Part shown: piece by piece, positions 45,478 through 53,739 of the stretch | Layout of the letters: each line of letters begins with the position of its first letter | Numbering within the stretch: position 1 is the stretch's first letter | Program-made: the position numbers and the translations under genes | Notes under the pieces: generated by a model | Database searches by the model: none | What the model was told of the DNA's origin: nothing | What the model saw: only the letters and a program-made list of their open reading frames with translations | Assembly (NCBI GenBank): GCA_963974055.1 | Contig: CAXBCP010000005.1 | Coordinates: 62,001-126,000, forward strand | Direction of reading: 5' to 3' | DNA length: 64,000 bases | From: CAXBCP01 sp963974055 | Lineage (GTDB): Bacteria > Pseudomonadota > Alphaproteobacteria > MPNO01 > UBA830

Positions 45478-46422
45478 TCGCCAGTCGTCGATCGCAAATA
45501 TTCCCGGCAGGTTGTAACCGTCTGTGGCAGGCCGGATCATCGCGACCCCGTTCATCCAGGTTCGGAAACCGTATTCCAGAAGCGCTTCGTAACATTCGCT
45601 GCGACCGGTATTGGTACCGGCAACCAGTCTTGCCGTGCCGCGCTGTGCAGCAAAACCCGCGCAGGCCTCAACCAGCCGGGCGAATTGCTCTGCCGCCGCC
45701 GGCCCGGGCACAACGCACGCGAACTTGACCACCGTCTGGCCGCTTCCCGCTTCGGAGCCGGCGCCCTGATGGCAACAGGCGAAACCGACCGGTTGTCCCT
45801 CCGACCGGAGCAGCACCGTATCGCCGAAACCGCCCTGCGCGATCGACTGAATTTCGCGGGACAGGTCCAGACCGGCCTCGATGGTGCCGGCGATGCTCCT
45901 GCATTGTTCGAGCGCGGCCCGCTGCGCCGTCGCGCCGAGCGACGAATAAAGCATCGTGGCGGGCGGCATCGCCTGCGACAGATCCACCTGTCTGTCCATG
46001 ACCGCCGTAATCCGCTGCATCCGGAACCCGTATTCCTCGTAGAGACGAATATGTTTTGCGCTCTGCGGATGCGTAAACAGTCCCTGGAGCGCGAAGCCGC
46101 GCGCATCCATATAGCCGACCATCGCATCCATCATGGCCCGCGCGATTCCCTTTCCCCAATGCTTCACATCCACCGTCAGCGGGCCGAAAATACCGACGCT
46201 TCCCCAATCCATCACGAAACCGCAGGCGACCAGTTCTCCGTCAAGGTCGGCGGCAAATGCACCGTCCGGGTTGGCGCGAAAGCGCCCCTGCACGACATCG
46301 CCGTCGCCCCGGAAGTCCATCGGGTTTTCCAGGCCGAAAAAGGTGCCGAAAGCCTCGCGGTTTATCAGGTCTGCCGCTGCCAGATCGGATTTCGTCAGTT
46401 TGCGGATCACAGGATCGATCAC
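45475..46422 (-). CDS. GNAT-family acetyltransferase (possibly two GNAT domains)
   Basis: A 315-residue protein. The N-terminal GNAT domain has the acetyl-CoA-binding segment VKHWGKGIARAMMDAMV near 87-103 and THPQSAKHIRLYEEYGF near 116-132. The second half looks like a degenerate GNAT repeat ending GYNLPGIFAIDDWR. The start is a GTG overlapping the stop of the cupin gene (GTGA). It is last in the 50.6-to-45.5 kb catabolic operon; its substrate is unknown. Confidence 0.83.
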   Translation of the reverse strand: MIDPVIRKLTKSDLAAADLINREAFGTFFGLENPMDFRGDGDVVQGRFRANPDGAFAADLDGELVACGFVMDWGSVGIFGPLTVDVKHWGKGIARAMMDAMVGYMDARGFALQGLFTHPQSAKHIRLYEEYGFRMQRITAVMDRQVDLSQAMPPATMLYSSLGATAQRAALEQCRSIAGTIEAGLDLSREIQSIAQGGFGDTVLLRSEGQPVGFACCHQGAGSEAGSGQTVVKFACVVPGPAAAEQFARLVEACAGFAAQRGTARLVAGTNTGRSECYEALLEYGFRTWMNGVAMIRPATDGYNLPGIFAIDDWR

Positions 46423-47402
46423 GCGCCCCGCGCCTCGCGCCAGACATCGAGTTTCTGCTGCACCACACGGTCGGAAAAACCGAACAGGACGGATTCCGCG
46501 GACGCCCGATGACTGTGCGGCGCCCATGACGGAACCACGAAAACGTCGTGCTGTTTCCAGGCGAATATTTCGCCGCCGATCTCGGTTTCGCCTTCCCCTT
46601 CAAGTACGGTGAAAATCGCTCCGTCGGAACAGCGATAAGGCTGCCCCCGAAAGCCTTTCTCAAGCAGGGTCAACGCAGTCGTCATCGTCGACATTGCCGG
46701 TCCGCCATCGGACGGGTCCAGGTATTCCATCCGGTATCCGAGACAGGCATCCGGCGGTGCCGCTTTTTGCAACGCCGCCAGCTTTTCCCGTGCATCTTCA
46801 TAGGGATATCGGAGCACCCGCGCGCGCCGGGGTGCAACCGTGTCATCGTCGCCGGGAATATAGCCATCCGGCGGGCCGGGCTCGAAAAACGTGGTGTCGA
46901 GTTGCGCCATCAATCCGTTATCGAGCCCGTCGAGCCAGACCATCGGCGTCGTGCCTTCGTGAATATGACCATGCCAGGCCCAGGACGGCGTAATGATGAA
47001 ATCGCCGGGCTGCATTTCCAGGCGCCCGCCATCGACCGTGGTAAAGGCCCCGTCGCCTTCGAGAACAAGCCGCATCGCGGATTGCGTATGACGGTGTTCG
47101 GCCGCCCGTTCGCCCGGCAGGATGAGCTGCAGGCAGGCATAAAGACTGCGCGTCGTGCCGCCGAAATCGCCCAGTGCCGGGTTCTTCAGAACGAGAACGC
47201 GACGGCCCGCCTCCTCCGGAGTGATAACGTCGCCAGCCTCGGCAAGAAGCGGCCGGATTTCTTCGTATTTCCAGAGCACAGGATCATAGGGCGGCGCGGG
47301 TTCCCGCGGCACGTAGCGCGCCGTCTCCACCCAGAGCGGCTGCACATGATGCGCCGCTATGCGGTCGTAATACGTCCCGGGGTCTCGCGGTTTGCTGTCC
47401 AT
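46419..47402 (-). CDS. Gentisate 1,2-dioxygenase-like bicupin
   Basis: A 327-residue two-cupin ring-cleavage dioxygenase. In the first cupin, His103 and His105 (AEHRHTQSAMR) and a His near 144-148 (WAWHGHIHEG) form the iron site. The second cupin is near 245-315 (GAIFTVLEGEGETEIGG, VPSWAPHSH). Gentisate dioxygenases open gentisate to maleylpyruvate; salicylate or hydroxynaphthoate versions are closely related. The ATG follows the FAH gene stop by 2 bases. The FAH partner suits hydrolysis of the ring-cleavage product. Confidence 0.88.
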   Translation of the reverse strand: MDSKPRDPGTYYDRIAAHHVQPLWVETARYVPREPAPPYDPVLWKYEEIRPLLAEAGDVITPEEAGRRVLVLKNPALGDFGGTTRSLYACLQLILPGERAAEHRHTQSAMRLVLEGDGAFTTVDGGRLEMQPGDFIITPSWAWHGHIHEGTTPMVWLDGLDNGLMAQLDTTFFEPGPPDGYIPGDDDTVAPRRARVLRYPYEDAREKLAALQKAAPPDACLGYRMEYLDPSDGGPAMSTMTTALTLLEKGFRGQPYRCSDGAIFTVLEGEGETEIGGEIFAWKQHDVFVVPSWAPHSHRASAESVLFGFSDRVVQQKLDVWREARGA

Positions 47403-47404
47403 AT

Positions 47405-48256
47405 CTACCGAACGTCGAGTTCCATTTTTCCAATGACATCCATCTGACAGACCACACGATCGCCGGGTTCGATGGGTCCGACCCCTTCCGGGGTCCCCGT
47501 CATCAGAATATCGCCGGGATAAAGCGTATAAAACCTGGAAGCGTATTCGATCAGTTTCCGGCAATCGAATATAAGATTCTTCGTATTGGAGTCCTGGCGG
47601 ACCTCGCCATTGACCGTCAGGCGGAAATCCAGGTCGTCGGGATCGTCTATCTCGTCCGCCGTGGTCATCCACGGCCCGAGCACCGCATAGGAATCGAGCG
47701 ATTTCCGGAGGCTGCGGTCCTCGACGCCACGCACGGTGATATCGAGACCGATCGCGTAGCCGGCCACGATATCGAGCGCGTCGTCGTAGGCTACGTTCTT
47801 GGCCGTCCTTCCAATGACCATCGCGAGTTCGATCTCGTGATCGTTGCGGCGGTCGGTGTGCCCAAGCGTAATGCCTTCGCCGGGACCTGCCAGCGCGGAA
47901 TTCGCCTTCAGGAACAGCCCGTAGTCATCTATCGTCTTGATTTCGCGGCCGAAGTTAATCCCGGCGTCGTCCTGCGCTTCGGCGACATGCTTTGCGTAGT
48001 TTGCCGGCGCCGCGATGATCTTTGACGGATTCGCCACGGGACTTTTCAGGACGACGTTGTTGACGCCCTGAACGTAGCCCATCTTCCGGTTCTGCTCGAT
48101 GCCGACCCTGATGGACTCGAGATCGGCGATCATCGCATCGCCATGCGGGCGCGGCCAGCGCTGCTGCGGAATGTCGTCCAGCGCGATCGTGACGTCGATA
48201 AGCTGGTCGCCCTTGATCAGGCCGAACTTGTCTTCGTTGTAGCGGCAGATTCTCAT
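47405..48256 (-). CDS. Fumarylacetoacetate hydrolase-family protein (copy 1)
   Basis: A 283-residue FAH-family enzyme. The metal-binding acidic residues are in RRNDHEIELAMVIG, with the family markers SPVANPSKII and LYPGDILMTGTPEGVGP. Such enzymes hydrolyse fumarylpyruvate or acylpyruvates, or hydrate 2-oxo acids. It starts with a 4-base overlap on the enolase-superfamily gene and ends 2 bases before the bicupin. A paralogue lies at 49766-50620. Confidence 0.9.
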   Translation of the reverse strand: MRICRYNEDKFGLIKGDQLIDVTIALDDIPQQRWPRPHGDAMIADLESIRVGIEQNRKMGYVQGVNNVVLKSPVANPSKIIAAPANYAKHVAEAQDDAGINFGREIKTIDDYGLFLKANSALAGPGEGITLGHTDRRNDHEIELAMVIGRTAKNVAYDDALDIVAGYAIGLDITVRGVEDRSLRKSLDSYAVLGPWMTTADEIDDPDDLDFRLTVNGEVRQDSNTKNLIFDCRKLIEYASRFYTLYPGDILMTGTPEGVGPIEPGDRVVCQMDVIGKMELDVR

Positions 48257-49335
48257 AAATCGGTCCTGAATTCCTGACGCGCACCGTCGGCCCAGGATAT
48301 GCCATGGCCCGGCGTTTCGGGCGGCGCCATATTGCCGTCGGCATCCATATCGACCGGCGTATCGAACATCGGCTCCAACAGCGGAAAATCCTCCATCCAG
48401 CGGATCGACGGCGCCGCGCCCGCAACATGGATAAAGAGCGACGGCAGGAAGTGCGGCGACACGACCAGGTTATAGTGTTCCGCGATATGGGCGAGACGCA
48501 GGCATTCGGTAATCCCCCCCATCATCGCGAGATCGGGCTGAAGGATGGAAACCGCCCGCTCCGCCATAAGATGGGTCAGTTCCACCGCGCCCTGATGATG
48601 CTCGCCGGTCGCAATCGGAACCGTGCAATTCTGCGCCAGCGTGGCGAAGCCGTTTGTATCGTGTGCCGGCAACGGTTCTTCGAACCACAACGCGTTTACA
48701 TCCGCCAGTACGTTGGACAGCCACTGGGCGCGGGCGAGATCGCATTTCTCGTTGGCGTCGGCCATGATATCGACCCCGTCCGGCAGGGCCTCCGCGACCG
48801 CCTGAATTCTCGGCAGATCGGCAGCGGCTCCCGCAACACGGAGCTTCACGGCAGTGCAGCCGCGATCGGCATAATCGAGCGCCCGTTCGACCGCCGCCTC
48901 CGGGTCCTGTGTCGGGCCGAACCCGCCGGACCCATAGATCGGCAACGTCCGCGCCACGCCGCCAAGCGCGGCATAAAGCGGCAATCCCTGGCGCTTTGCG
49001 TATAAATCCCACATGGCGACATCGATCGCCGCGATCGCCAGATACCCGACACCGCGCCCGAGCCGGTTGAGCGACCCCGCCAGCCGGCGCCACAGCGCCT
49101 GCGGCGGCACGATTTCCCGGCCCGACACAAAACGTGCCAGCATATCGCGGGCCGCCAGCGTCACGGTCTGGCCGCCGCCGCCGAGCACATAGGAAAATCC
49201 CGTGCCGGTAACGCCGTCGGAATCCTCGATATCGACGACAATCACATCGACCGCCGTTATGCCCGACCCGCCGGTCGGTCCGGAAAGCGGAAATTCCCAA
49301 AGTTCCGCCGTCGCATTTTCGAGCGTTACCGCCAT
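48253..49335 (-). CDS. Mandelate racemase/muconate lactonizing-family enzyme
   Basis: A 360-residue enolase-superfamily protein. Catalytic Lys is in TAVKLRVAG, metal ligands are in IMADANEKC, LWFEEPLPAHD and ATGEHHQGA, and the late His in VSPHFLPSLFIHV. It may dehydrate or epimerise a sugar acid or hydroxy acid; the subgroup is not certain. It sits between the riboflavin-kinase-like gene (3-base gap) and FAH copy 1. Confidence 0.88.
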   Translation of the reverse strand: MAVTLENATAELWEFPLSGPTGGSGITAVDVIVVDIEDSDGVTGTGFSYVLGGGGQTVTLAARDMLARFVSGREIVPPQALWRRLAGSLNRLGRGVGYLAIAAIDVAMWDLYAKRQGLPLYAALGGVARTLPIYGSGGFGPTQDPEAAVERALDYADRGCTAVKLRVAGAAADLPRIQAVAEALPDGVDIMADANEKCDLARAQWLSNVLADVNALWFEEPLPAHDTNGFATLAQNCTVPIATGEHHQGAVELTHLMAERAVSILQPDLAMMGGITECLRLAHIAEHYNLVVSPHFLPSLFIHVAGAAPSIRWMEDFPLLEPMFDTPVDMDADGNMAPPETPGHGISWADGARQEFRTDL

Positions 49336-49338
49336 CGG

Positions 49339-49755
49339 TCAGCCTTTCAGTGTAAGGGTTACGGTATCGCCATCCTCGATCCCGAACGCATCGCGTATAC
49401 CGACCGCCGCGATCACTTCGACCTGGGCAGGCGGGTATCCATCGACGAGCGGATAGACAATCGCCCCGTCGATCCCGCCGCCGCCCGTTCCCACGTCGAT
49501 CGAAACGCGCCAGCATTTGGCGTCGCAATCGTGCGGCCCGTCATTCGGGTTGTCCATATGAATACCGTCCGTCCGCTTCAGCCGCACCCAGACGGGCATG
49601 GACTCCGGGTCGTCCAGGATCATGTTGATCGTACCCGGGAACGGATCGACACCGACACGGTCGCGGAACTGTTCCTTCGCCCAGTGCAGCTGGGTGAAGG
49701 CGGTTCCCATCCCGATGCCGGTCGCCAGCCGGCCGGTGAGCTTTTCGCCCTTCAC
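49339..49755 (-). CDS. RibK-like (DUF120) protein, CTP-dependent riboflavin kinase homologue
   Basis: A 138-residue protein that looks like the archaeal CTP-dependent riboflavin kinase. The glycine-rich opening LTGRLATGIGMGTAFTQL, then DPFPGTINMIL (37-47) with Thr42 and Asn44 at the magnesium-site positions, then IDGAIVYPL (95-103) and VEVIAAVGIRDAFGIEDGD (112-130) match that family in order and spacing. Most bacteria use RibF instead. Whether it phosphorylates riboflavin or another substrate is open. The start is a GTG. It lies 10 bases after FAH copy 2. Confidence 0.72.
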   Translation of the reverse strand: MKGEKLTGRLATGIGMGTAFTQLHWAKEQFRDRVGVDPFPGTINMILDDPESMPVWVRLKRTDGIHMDNPNDGPHDCDAKCWRVSIDVGTGGGGIDGAIVYPLVDGYPPAQVEVIAAVGIRDAFGIEDGDTVTLTLKG

Positions 49756-49765
49756 GGTGCGGCCG

Positions 49766-50620
49766 TCACGCCGCGCGGACGTCGACGTCCATGCGACCGA
49801 TGCCCTCGCAGTAGCAATGCATCACGTCTCCCGGGACCACCGGGCCGACGCCTTCGGGCGTGCCCGTCATGATCACATCGCCGGGATACAGGGTGTAGAA
49901 CTGCGATCCGTATTCGATCAGTTTCCGGCAGTCGAAAATCAGTTTGTCCGTGTTCGAATTCTGGCGCTCTTCGTCGCCGACATGGATTGAAAAATCGAGC
50001 TTGTCGGGGTCGGCGATTTCATCGGCGGTCACAAGCCAAGGCCCCAGCAGCGAATAACTGTCGATCGCCTTCCGCAGACTGCGTTCCTCGGTTCCCCGCA
50101 CCGTCATGTCGAGGCCGATGGAATAGGCGGCCACATAATCGAGCGCGTTTTCATAGGATACGTTCTTCGCCGTCTTGCCGATTATCAGCGACAGTTCGAT
50201 CTCGTGATCGTTGCGGCGGTCGGTGAAATGAAGATCGACCCCCTCGCCCGCCCCGACGAGCACCGGGTTCTTCAGGAAAAGCCCGTAGTGATCGATGGTT
50301 TTGATTTCCTGGCCGAAATTGACGCCCTTGTCGGCGATCGCCTCGTCCTGGTGCGCGTAATAATTCACCGGCGCGCCAATAACCTTGTTCGGGTTTGCGA
50401 CGGGGCTTTTCAGGACCACCGATGAAAGCGCGTGTTTCTCGCCCGCCGACATCAGCTCCGTCGCCCGCGCGCAGACGGCGTCCAGATTGACGATGAGCGC
50501 ATCGCCGACCGGCGCGGGCCAGCCGGCTGCGGGAATCGCATCCAGCGCGCCCGTCACATCGATCACGCTGTCTCCGTCGACCACACCCAGCCGGTCGTTA
50601 TTAAAACGGCAGATTTTCAT
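49766..50620 (-). CDS. Fumarylacetoacetate hydrolase-family protein (copy 2)
   Basis: A 284-residue paralogue of the protein encoded at 47405-48256. It shares MKICRFNNDRLGVVDG-like opening, SPVANPNKVIGAP, DHYGLFLK, RRNDHEIELSLIIG and YPGDVIMTGTPEGVGP. The metal ligands are intact. It is first in the minus-strand cluster and probably heads the transcript. The two copies may act on successive or alternative substrates. Confidence 0.9.
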   Translation of the reverse strand: MKICRFNNDRLGVVDGDSVIDVTGALDAIPAAGWPAPVGDALIVNLDAVCARATELMSAGEKHALSSVVLKSPVANPNKVIGAPVNYYAHQDEAIADKGVNFGQEIKTIDHYGLFLKNPVLVGAGEGVDLHFTDRRNDHEIELSLIIGKTAKNVSYENALDYVAAYSIGLDMTVRGTEERSLRKAIDSYSLLGPWLVTADEIADPDKLDFSIHVGDEERQNSNTDKLIFDCRKLIEYGSQFYTLYPGDVIMTGTPEGVGPVVPGDVMHCYCEGIGRMDVDVRAA

Positions 50621-50699
50621 GCCTCATCCCCTGAATTTTGATATGTGAACTGGTAATGGCATTCCCGCCGCAAGCGGTCCAGTGCAAATTTGAGAGGGC

Positions 50700-50727
50700 T
50701 TGAACGCGGGGCAAAGGTGCGTAAACT
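50700..50727 (+). promoter_or_regulatory. Promoter of the tRNA-Gly gene
   Basis: TTGAAC (50700-50705) and TAAACT (50722-50727) are 16 bases apart. Transcription would begin about 3-5 bases before the mature tRNA 5' end. Confidence 0.45.
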
Positions 50728-50736
50728 GCGCGCGCC

Positions 50737-50810
50737 GCGGGTGTAGCTCAATGGCAGAGCAGAAGCTTCCCAAGCTTACGACGAGGGTTCGATTCCCTTC
50801 ACCCGCTCCA
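50737..50810 (+). tRNA. tRNA-Gly (anticodon CCC)
   Basis: A 74-base cloverleaf. The acceptor stem GCGGGTG pairs with CACCCGC, the D-arm is GCTC...GAGC, the anticodon loop is TTCCCAA with CCC at 50769-50771, and the T-arm GAGGG-TTCGATT-CCCTT follows. The discriminator T and CCA are encoded. The top anticodon-stem pair is G-A. The gene is on the plus strand between two minus-strand catabolic clusters. Confidence 0.95.
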
Positions 50811-50877
50811 GCCCAAGTCCAGCCGGTCTTTACGAAAATTCCCGATCAGAAACCCGCCGGCAGCAGACGTCCGAAGA

Positions 50878-51630
50878 TCATTCGACGTCGGCAAGCCGGG
50901 CGAGCCAGGCTGCGGGCACGATGCCGGTATCGACGCCGCGGCCGAGGTAATATTTCCACAGCTTGCCGATATGCGCCGGGCGACTGAACCGGCTTAGAAA
51001 GTCCGCCATTTCATCCTGCGAAAGCCCGGTCACGGTGCCGAGCGAGGCGGCGCGAAAAAGCGTTCTGGCGTTCTCCTCGAAATGCACGGAATCGACCAGC
51101 AGCGCTTCGACGCTCTCGGCGGTTACGGTGACGCCATGGGCCCGGATCAGCGCCGCATGGCAATCGCCCAGCGTCGCCGCAAGCGCCCTGCCGCTTTCCA
51201 CCGTATTGATATGCCCCGGGTCGGGATGCACGGGAATGCCGTCCATCCACCGCGCCGCATGGTTTTTGACCGGCACCAGCGGGCGCCCCGCGACAAGCGT
51301 GAACATGGTCGCCGTTTCAGGGTGGAAATGCCCGACCGCGTTGATGTCGGGCCGCGCCTTCATGATTTCGGTATGAATAAAGACTTCGCGCGGCGGCGCC
51401 TTGCCCGGCGGTCCCTCGACCAGGTTTCCGTCAAGATCGCAGACCAGCAGGTCGTCGGGCTCCAGCGCGGCGCGGGAATCGTCGAAGGACTGAATCAGAA
51501 TGCCGCCGTTATCCGGCAGCCGCACGCTGACATGCCCCGAATAATCGATCAGTCCCTCCATGTTCATGATCCGCGTGCAAACGGCGACCTTTACGCGCAG
51601 GGATTCAAGGTCGGAGTTATGGCCTTTCAT
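50878..51630 (-). CDS. Class II aldolase/adducin-family protein
   Basis: A 250-residue zinc aldolase-like protein. Zinc ligands are in VGHFHPETA (His-x-His) and the later ALIRAHGVTV, and FIHTEIMKARPDINA precedes the site. Family members cleave sugar phosphates such as fuculose phosphate, or decarboxylate; many catabolic members in Proteobacteria are uncharacterised. It overlaps the methyltransferase gene by 4 bases. Confidence 0.88.
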   Translation of the reverse strand: MKGHNSDLESLRVKVAVCTRIMNMEGLIDYSGHVSVRLPDNGGILIQSFDDSRAALEPDDLLVCDLDGNLVEGPPGKAPPREVFIHTEIMKARPDINAVGHFHPETATMFTLVAGRPLVPVKNHAARWMDGIPVHPDPGHINTVESGRALAATLGDCHAALIRAHGVTVTAESVEALLVDSVHFEENARTLFRAASLGTVTGLSQDEMADFLSRFSRPAHIGKLWKYYLGRGVDTGIVPAAWLARLADVE

Positions 51631-52253
51631 GTCTTTTTCCCGACGATATGAAAGATATGCCAGTGCTTGGGCGTACCCCGCGGCGTCACGGAATCGTCCT
51701 CTTCTTCCTCGAAAAACTCGATGGTAAATGGCTGCAGCACTTTCATCGCCTCGGTTTTTGTAAAATGCGTCATTTCAGGATTACCGGCCCAGGAATCCCG
51801 GTCCCCGTAGAATTGTCCAGAAAATCGCCCGCCGGGCCTGAGCGCACCGACGATCTTTTCCCAGACCGCCGGAAAGGCGGCGGCCGGACACAACGGCAGC
51901 GAAAATGCCGCATTGATCAGCGTACAGGGGCGCAGGCGCATATCCTCGTATCTTGCGACCTGCGTTTCGATCTCCGCGCCGTCGGGCAGGTCGGGACGCG
52001 ACATAAGCTTCTCGATCGCCTCCCGTGCGGCATCGATCGCCAGGACCGGCCAGCCGCGGCGCAGTATCTCGATGGTGTCGCGCCCGGATCCGCATCCGAG
52101 ATCGACGGCAAGCCGGTCGGCCGCCGGCCCTTCGCGGTCGAAGGCATCCAGCGCCTTCAGCAGGGTCGGCCGCGGCGGGCGGTTTCCGGTCTTTTCGTAA
52201 TAGGACGACCAGTCTCCCCTCGGGTCCGGGTCAGATGAAATTTTGCCCGCCAT
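51627..52253 (-). CDS. SAM-dependent methyltransferase (TehB/thiopurine-like)
   Basis: A 208-residue class I methyltransferase. Motif I is AVDLGCGSGRDTIEIL (about 49-64), with VLAIDAAREAI for the ribose-binding acid loop and NAAFSLPLCP for motif IV. The C-terminal HWHIFHIVGKKT resembles TehB-type enzymes. The ATG at 52253 overlaps the SDR gene by 23 bases. The acceptor is unknown. Confidence 0.85.
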   Translation of the reverse strand: MAGKISSDPDPRGDWSSYYEKTGNRPPRPTLLKALDAFDREGPAADRLAVDLGCGSGRDTIEILRRGWPVLAIDAAREAIEKLMSRPDLPDGAEIETQVARYEDMRLRPCTLINAAFSLPLCPAAAFPAVWEKIVGALRPGGRFSGQFYGDRDSWAGNPEMTHFTKTEAMKVLQPFTIEFFEEEEDDSVTPRGTPKHWHIFHIVGKKT

Positions 52254-53052
52254 CGACAATCATGCCCTGGCCCGTGATATAGGCCGCTTCGTCCGAACAC
52301 AGAAACATCATCGCCTTCGCCAGATCGTGAATTGTCCCCTGTCGCGGGAGCGCCTGGGAAGCCGTCATCGACTTGAACATCTCGCGCGGCACTGACGGCC
52401 GTTCGACCTCGGTCTGCATCACGCCCGGCCAGAACGTGTTGACGGTAATTCCATAGGGCCCGACCTCTCGCGCCATAGACCGGGTCATGCCGATCATTGC
52501 GGCCTTTGTGGTGATGTAATGCAGGTAGTTCGGCCGGCCCATCATCATCGTGCCGGAAGATACGTTGATGATGCGCCCCCACTTCGCTTCGATCATCGGT
52601 TTCACCGCCGCCCGCGAACACAGGAACGCGCCGTTCACGTTCACATCGACAGCGCGCTTCCATTCGTCGACCGGCAGTTCCCAGAACGGCGCCATCGTGA
52701 TCTGCGAAAAAATCGCCGCATTGTTTATGAGAATATCAAGACGGCCGTATTCGGACAGCGCCTTGTCGACCATCGACAGGGCCGAAGCCTCGTCCGCGAC
52801 ATCGACCTGGACGGCAAGCGCCTTTCCCTGCTTGTCGAGGATTTCCTTCTGCACGCGTTCGGCATTGTCGCCGTTAATGTCGGCGATGACCGGAATGGCG
52901 CCCTGCGCCGAAAAATAGTGGGCATAGCCCCGGCCGATGGCCTGCCCTGCGCCGGTGATAATCACAACGCGGTCCTTGAGGCTGTCATAGGACGCGTTCT
53001 TGTCGACGTTCATCGTCGAATAGTCGATATAGCCGATTTCCGTGTCGGTCAT
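52231..53052 (-). CDS. Short-chain dehydrogenase/reductase
   Basis: A 273-residue SDR. The cofactor loop is ITGAGQAIGRGYA (about 33-45), NNAAIFSQI follows, and the catalytic Ser, Tyr and Lys are in NVSSGTMMM and YITTKAAMIG. The C-terminus ends GQGMIVDGGQNFI. GGGAGAGA lies 6 bases before the ATG. It is part of the run leading to the methyltransferase and aldolase genes. The alcohol substrate is unknown. Confidence 0.9.
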   Translation of the reverse strand: MTDTEIGYIDYSTMNVDKNASYDSLKDRVVIITGAGQAIGRGYAHYFSAQGAIPVIADINGDNAERVQKEILDKQGKALAVQVDVADEASALSMVDKALSEYGRLDILINNAAIFSQITMAPFWELPVDEWKRAVDVNVNGAFLCSRAAVKPMIEAKWGRIINVSSGTMMMGRPNYLHYITTKAAMIGMTRSMAREVGPYGITVNTFWPGVMQTEVERPSVPREMFKSMTASQALPRQGTIHDLAKAMMFLCSDEAAYITGQGMIVDGGQNFI

Positions 53053-53115
53053 TTTATCTCTCCCGTTTTATCGGGAATAGTTGTGCATGCCGACGGCGCG
53101 AAGGCAAGCCGCGCA

Positions 53116-53739
53116 TCAGCCTTTGAGCGCGCCCACCTGGGCGAGAAGCCGGACCAGGTGCGGGTCGTGCACATCGTGGGTCCGGAGCGCCTCGACGGTC
53201 TGGGCCAGGTATTCGTCGCACGGGCCGTACTTTCCCGCCGCGGTCGCGATATAGCCTGCCTGTTCCTCGATCGTCATGTCGCCGGCAAACTGCGGGTGAT
53301 CAAAACGGATGACGAATGTCAGGGCACATACATCGGTACCGTCGACGTCGACATTCACCCATTCGGACGTGTAGGCGTTTGTCCACATTTCGCGTTCCCA
53401 TAACGGCTGAAGGTCGTTTTCACAAACCGTTTCGGGCAGGGTAAAGACGACACCTTCGCAATTCTCGCCCGCGCGTTCTTCCAGCGCGAAGGCGAGCCCC
53501 GGATTCTCCGGCGTGCCCCGGGCAAACAGCGACCAGATGGAACATCCGCGCCGGTATCCGGCAAGGCAGCCTTTTTTCGCCTCGACGAATTCGAAACAGG
53601 GATTCCACATCAGCGAGGCATATCCGAACACCCGGATACAGCCCGGATCCGGCGCCCGCGCGAGGGTCTCACGCAGGGAATGGGTCCGCGCCTCTTCGCT
53701 GATCGGTTCGACCATCTTCGCGGGCGGTGGATTAGCCAT
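53116..53739 (-). CDS. Gamma-glutamylcyclotransferase (ChaC-like)
   Basis: A 207-residue ChaC-type protein that splits glutathione to 5-oxoproline and Cys-Gly. The substrate loop is VFGYASLMWNPCFEF (about 38-52), followed by RRGCSIWS and GLAFALEERAGENCEGVVF with the likely catalytic glutamate. Its start overlaps the EamA transporter by 8 bases. It may recycle glutathione conjugates formed in the catabolic pathway; that is inference. Confidence 0.9.
   Translation of the reverse strand: MANPPPAKMVEPISEEARTHSLRETLARAPDPGCIRVFGYASLMWNPCFEFVEAKKGCLAGYRRGCSIWSLFARGTPENPGLAFALEERAGENCEGVVFTLPETVCENDLQPLWEREMWTNAYTSEWVNVDVDGTDVCALTFVIRFDHPQFAGDMTIEEQAGYIATAAGKYGPCDEYLAQTVEALRTHDVHDPHLVRLLAQVGALKG

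Noticed and set aside
47403..47672. N-terminal extension of the bicupin frame
   Set aside because: It reads out of phase through the FAH gene; homology starts at the ATG at 47402.
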